6,131 nt of DNA. It comes from Planctomycetales bacterium. Its GTDB lineage: Bacteria; Planctomycetota; Planctomycetia; Isosphaerales; Isosphaeraceae. The notes beneath the pieces are model-generated. The model did no database searches. It saw only the letters and a list, made by a program, of their open reading frames with translations, and was not told the origin of the DNA. Position numbers and translations under genes: made by a program. The stretch is taken from NCBI GenBank assembly GCA_027435495.1, contig DAHZZC010000880.1:1-6131 (forward strand), written 5' to 3'. Shown in pieces: positions 5,470-6,131 of this stretch. Within the stretch, counting starts at the first letter, position 1; each line of letters opens with the position of its first letter.

Positions 5470-5709
5470 ACCTCGCGCCGTCAAAAAAGAAATGAGCAAA
5501 TCTGGGGAGTCCTTCGTTCGGCAATCGATGCGGTCTTCCTGCACCTCGTGGGCGTCGGGAGTAATGCCTTCTCGGGACGGATTCGCAGAGAGGTCGGGAA
5601 TGTCCAGCGACCCGCTTCTTCGGCGGGCGATCCCGCATGAATTCGGGCCAGGTCAACGGATCATGCCATTGACGATGTCGGAGCGTCGCATGCCCGTGTC
5701 GGTGAGACT
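5470..5709. other. Stretch without a recognisable gene
   Basis: All frames here are either short or lack coding-like third-position bias and recognisable motifs. A plus-strand frame from 5492 and the long minus-strand frame across 5453-6052 are Arg/Pro/Ser-rich in the way expected of shadow frames in GC-rich DNA. A small inverted repeat (CCCGC/GCGGG, around 5610-5626) is the only structure seen. The stretch could be further remains of the decayed gene next to it. Confidence 0.4.
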
Positions 5710-6131
5710 CTAGAAGCTGTAATGGCCCTGGCGGCGGCCGCCGCGAGGCCCCGAGCCGCAATCGTGCCGGAATGAGCCCGATACCAACGGGGCCTTGTGG
5801 CCGTTCACCACGGACCGATTCCTGGCAGCCAGGGCCGGCAAGGTCAGCATCTGGCCGCTTGAGAGGCTGGCGACGAACGCCTCCTCGGGATCGACCCACG
5901 CCTCGCTTCCCAGGTAGGCGGGGTGGGCCACACCGCGGCCCCTGATCCCGGCGTCGAGGGGTTAGTCGTGGTCCCGGTTGTAGGTCACGCAGGCGAAGTC
6001 GGGCTCGCAACGGATAGCACCGGCGCAGGCCAGCTGCCCCAAGGCGCAGCACGAAGATGACCTCGAACGCTGGCGTGCGACGTCGTTCAGCCCGGTCCGA
6101 CTGATCGTGCGGACGGTGTGGGGGACGTCGG
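5710..6131 (-). pseudogene. Decaying coding sequence of unknown family (runs off window)
   Basis: One minus-strand frame has codon usage typical of real genes here (mostly G or C in third position). It runs from the window edge (DVPHTVRTISRTGLNDVA...) through CEPDFACVTYNRDHD to TAA at 5962-5964, then continues in the same frame as LDAGIRGRGVAHPAYLGSEAW...NGHKAPLVSG to TAG at 5710-5712. Between about 6045 and 6080 that frame loses its codon bias while the neighbouring frame gains it (AFEVIFVLRLG), suggesting a frameshift. The simplest reading is a gene broken by a stop and frameshift(s). The alternative is a separate 73-residue gene starting at GTG 5931, but no ribosome binding site is evident there. 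I do not recognise the protein. No signal peptide or membrane segment is evident. Confidence 0.35.

Noticed and set aside
5453..6052. 199-codon minus-strand frame
   Set aside because: Arg/Pro/Gly-rich composition with no motif, and poor third-position bias over most of its length. Only a short part (around AFEVIFVLRLG) looks coding, explained by a frameshift in the neighbouring frame.

Overview
This is a 6.1 kb chromosomal window, GC-rich with strongly GC-biased third codon positions. It probably comes from a planctomycete (Isosphaeraceae-like). That is an inference from four things: a long secreted two-domain alpha/beta-hydrolase of the acetylxylan-esterase-like type, a small RRM protein with a glycine-rich tail, the IS630 subgroup present, and the base composition. 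No ribosomal or other marker gene is present to settle the taxonomy.

Layout. 3-389 (+) is the C-terminal part of a multi-pass membrane protein cut by the window edge. Converging on it, 442-2514 (-) is a secreted esterase-like protein with one complete catalytic triad and a second hydrolase-like half that appears to lack its nucleophile. 2686-4095 is a complete IS630-family element of 1410 bp. It has 17-bp terminal inverted repeats and a TA duplication inside a CTAG target, but its transposase (- strand) is broken by one in-frame TAA and one single-base frameshift. 4095-4280 (-) encodes a 61-residue CxxC...HxxC zinc-ribbon-like protein whose stop codon is shared with the IS end. 4342-4677 (-) encodes a 111-residue protein with a possible ASCH/PUA-like fold. 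4678-4923 is non-coding and full of hairpins. 4924-5295 (-) encodes an RRM RNA-binding protein with a Gly/Arg/Tyr tail, preceded by a leader that carries an intrinsic-terminator-like hairpin. 5470-5709 shows no gene. 5710-6131 (-) has the composition of coding sequence but is interrupted by a stop and probably a frameshift, so it looks like a decaying gene that runs off the window.

How the parts relate. From the RRM gene to the esterase everything lies on the minus strand, but the genes are widely spaced and do not form an obvious pathway. The zinc-ribbon and ASCH-like genes are the most likely pair to be co-transcribed (61-nt gap). The IS landed between the zinc-ribbon gene and the esterase promoter region without changing either protein. 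I see no CRISPR array, defence island, tRNA or rRNA. The most interesting items are the stop-preserving IS insertion, the possible attenuator in front of the RRM gene, and the pseudo-catalytic second half of the esterase.
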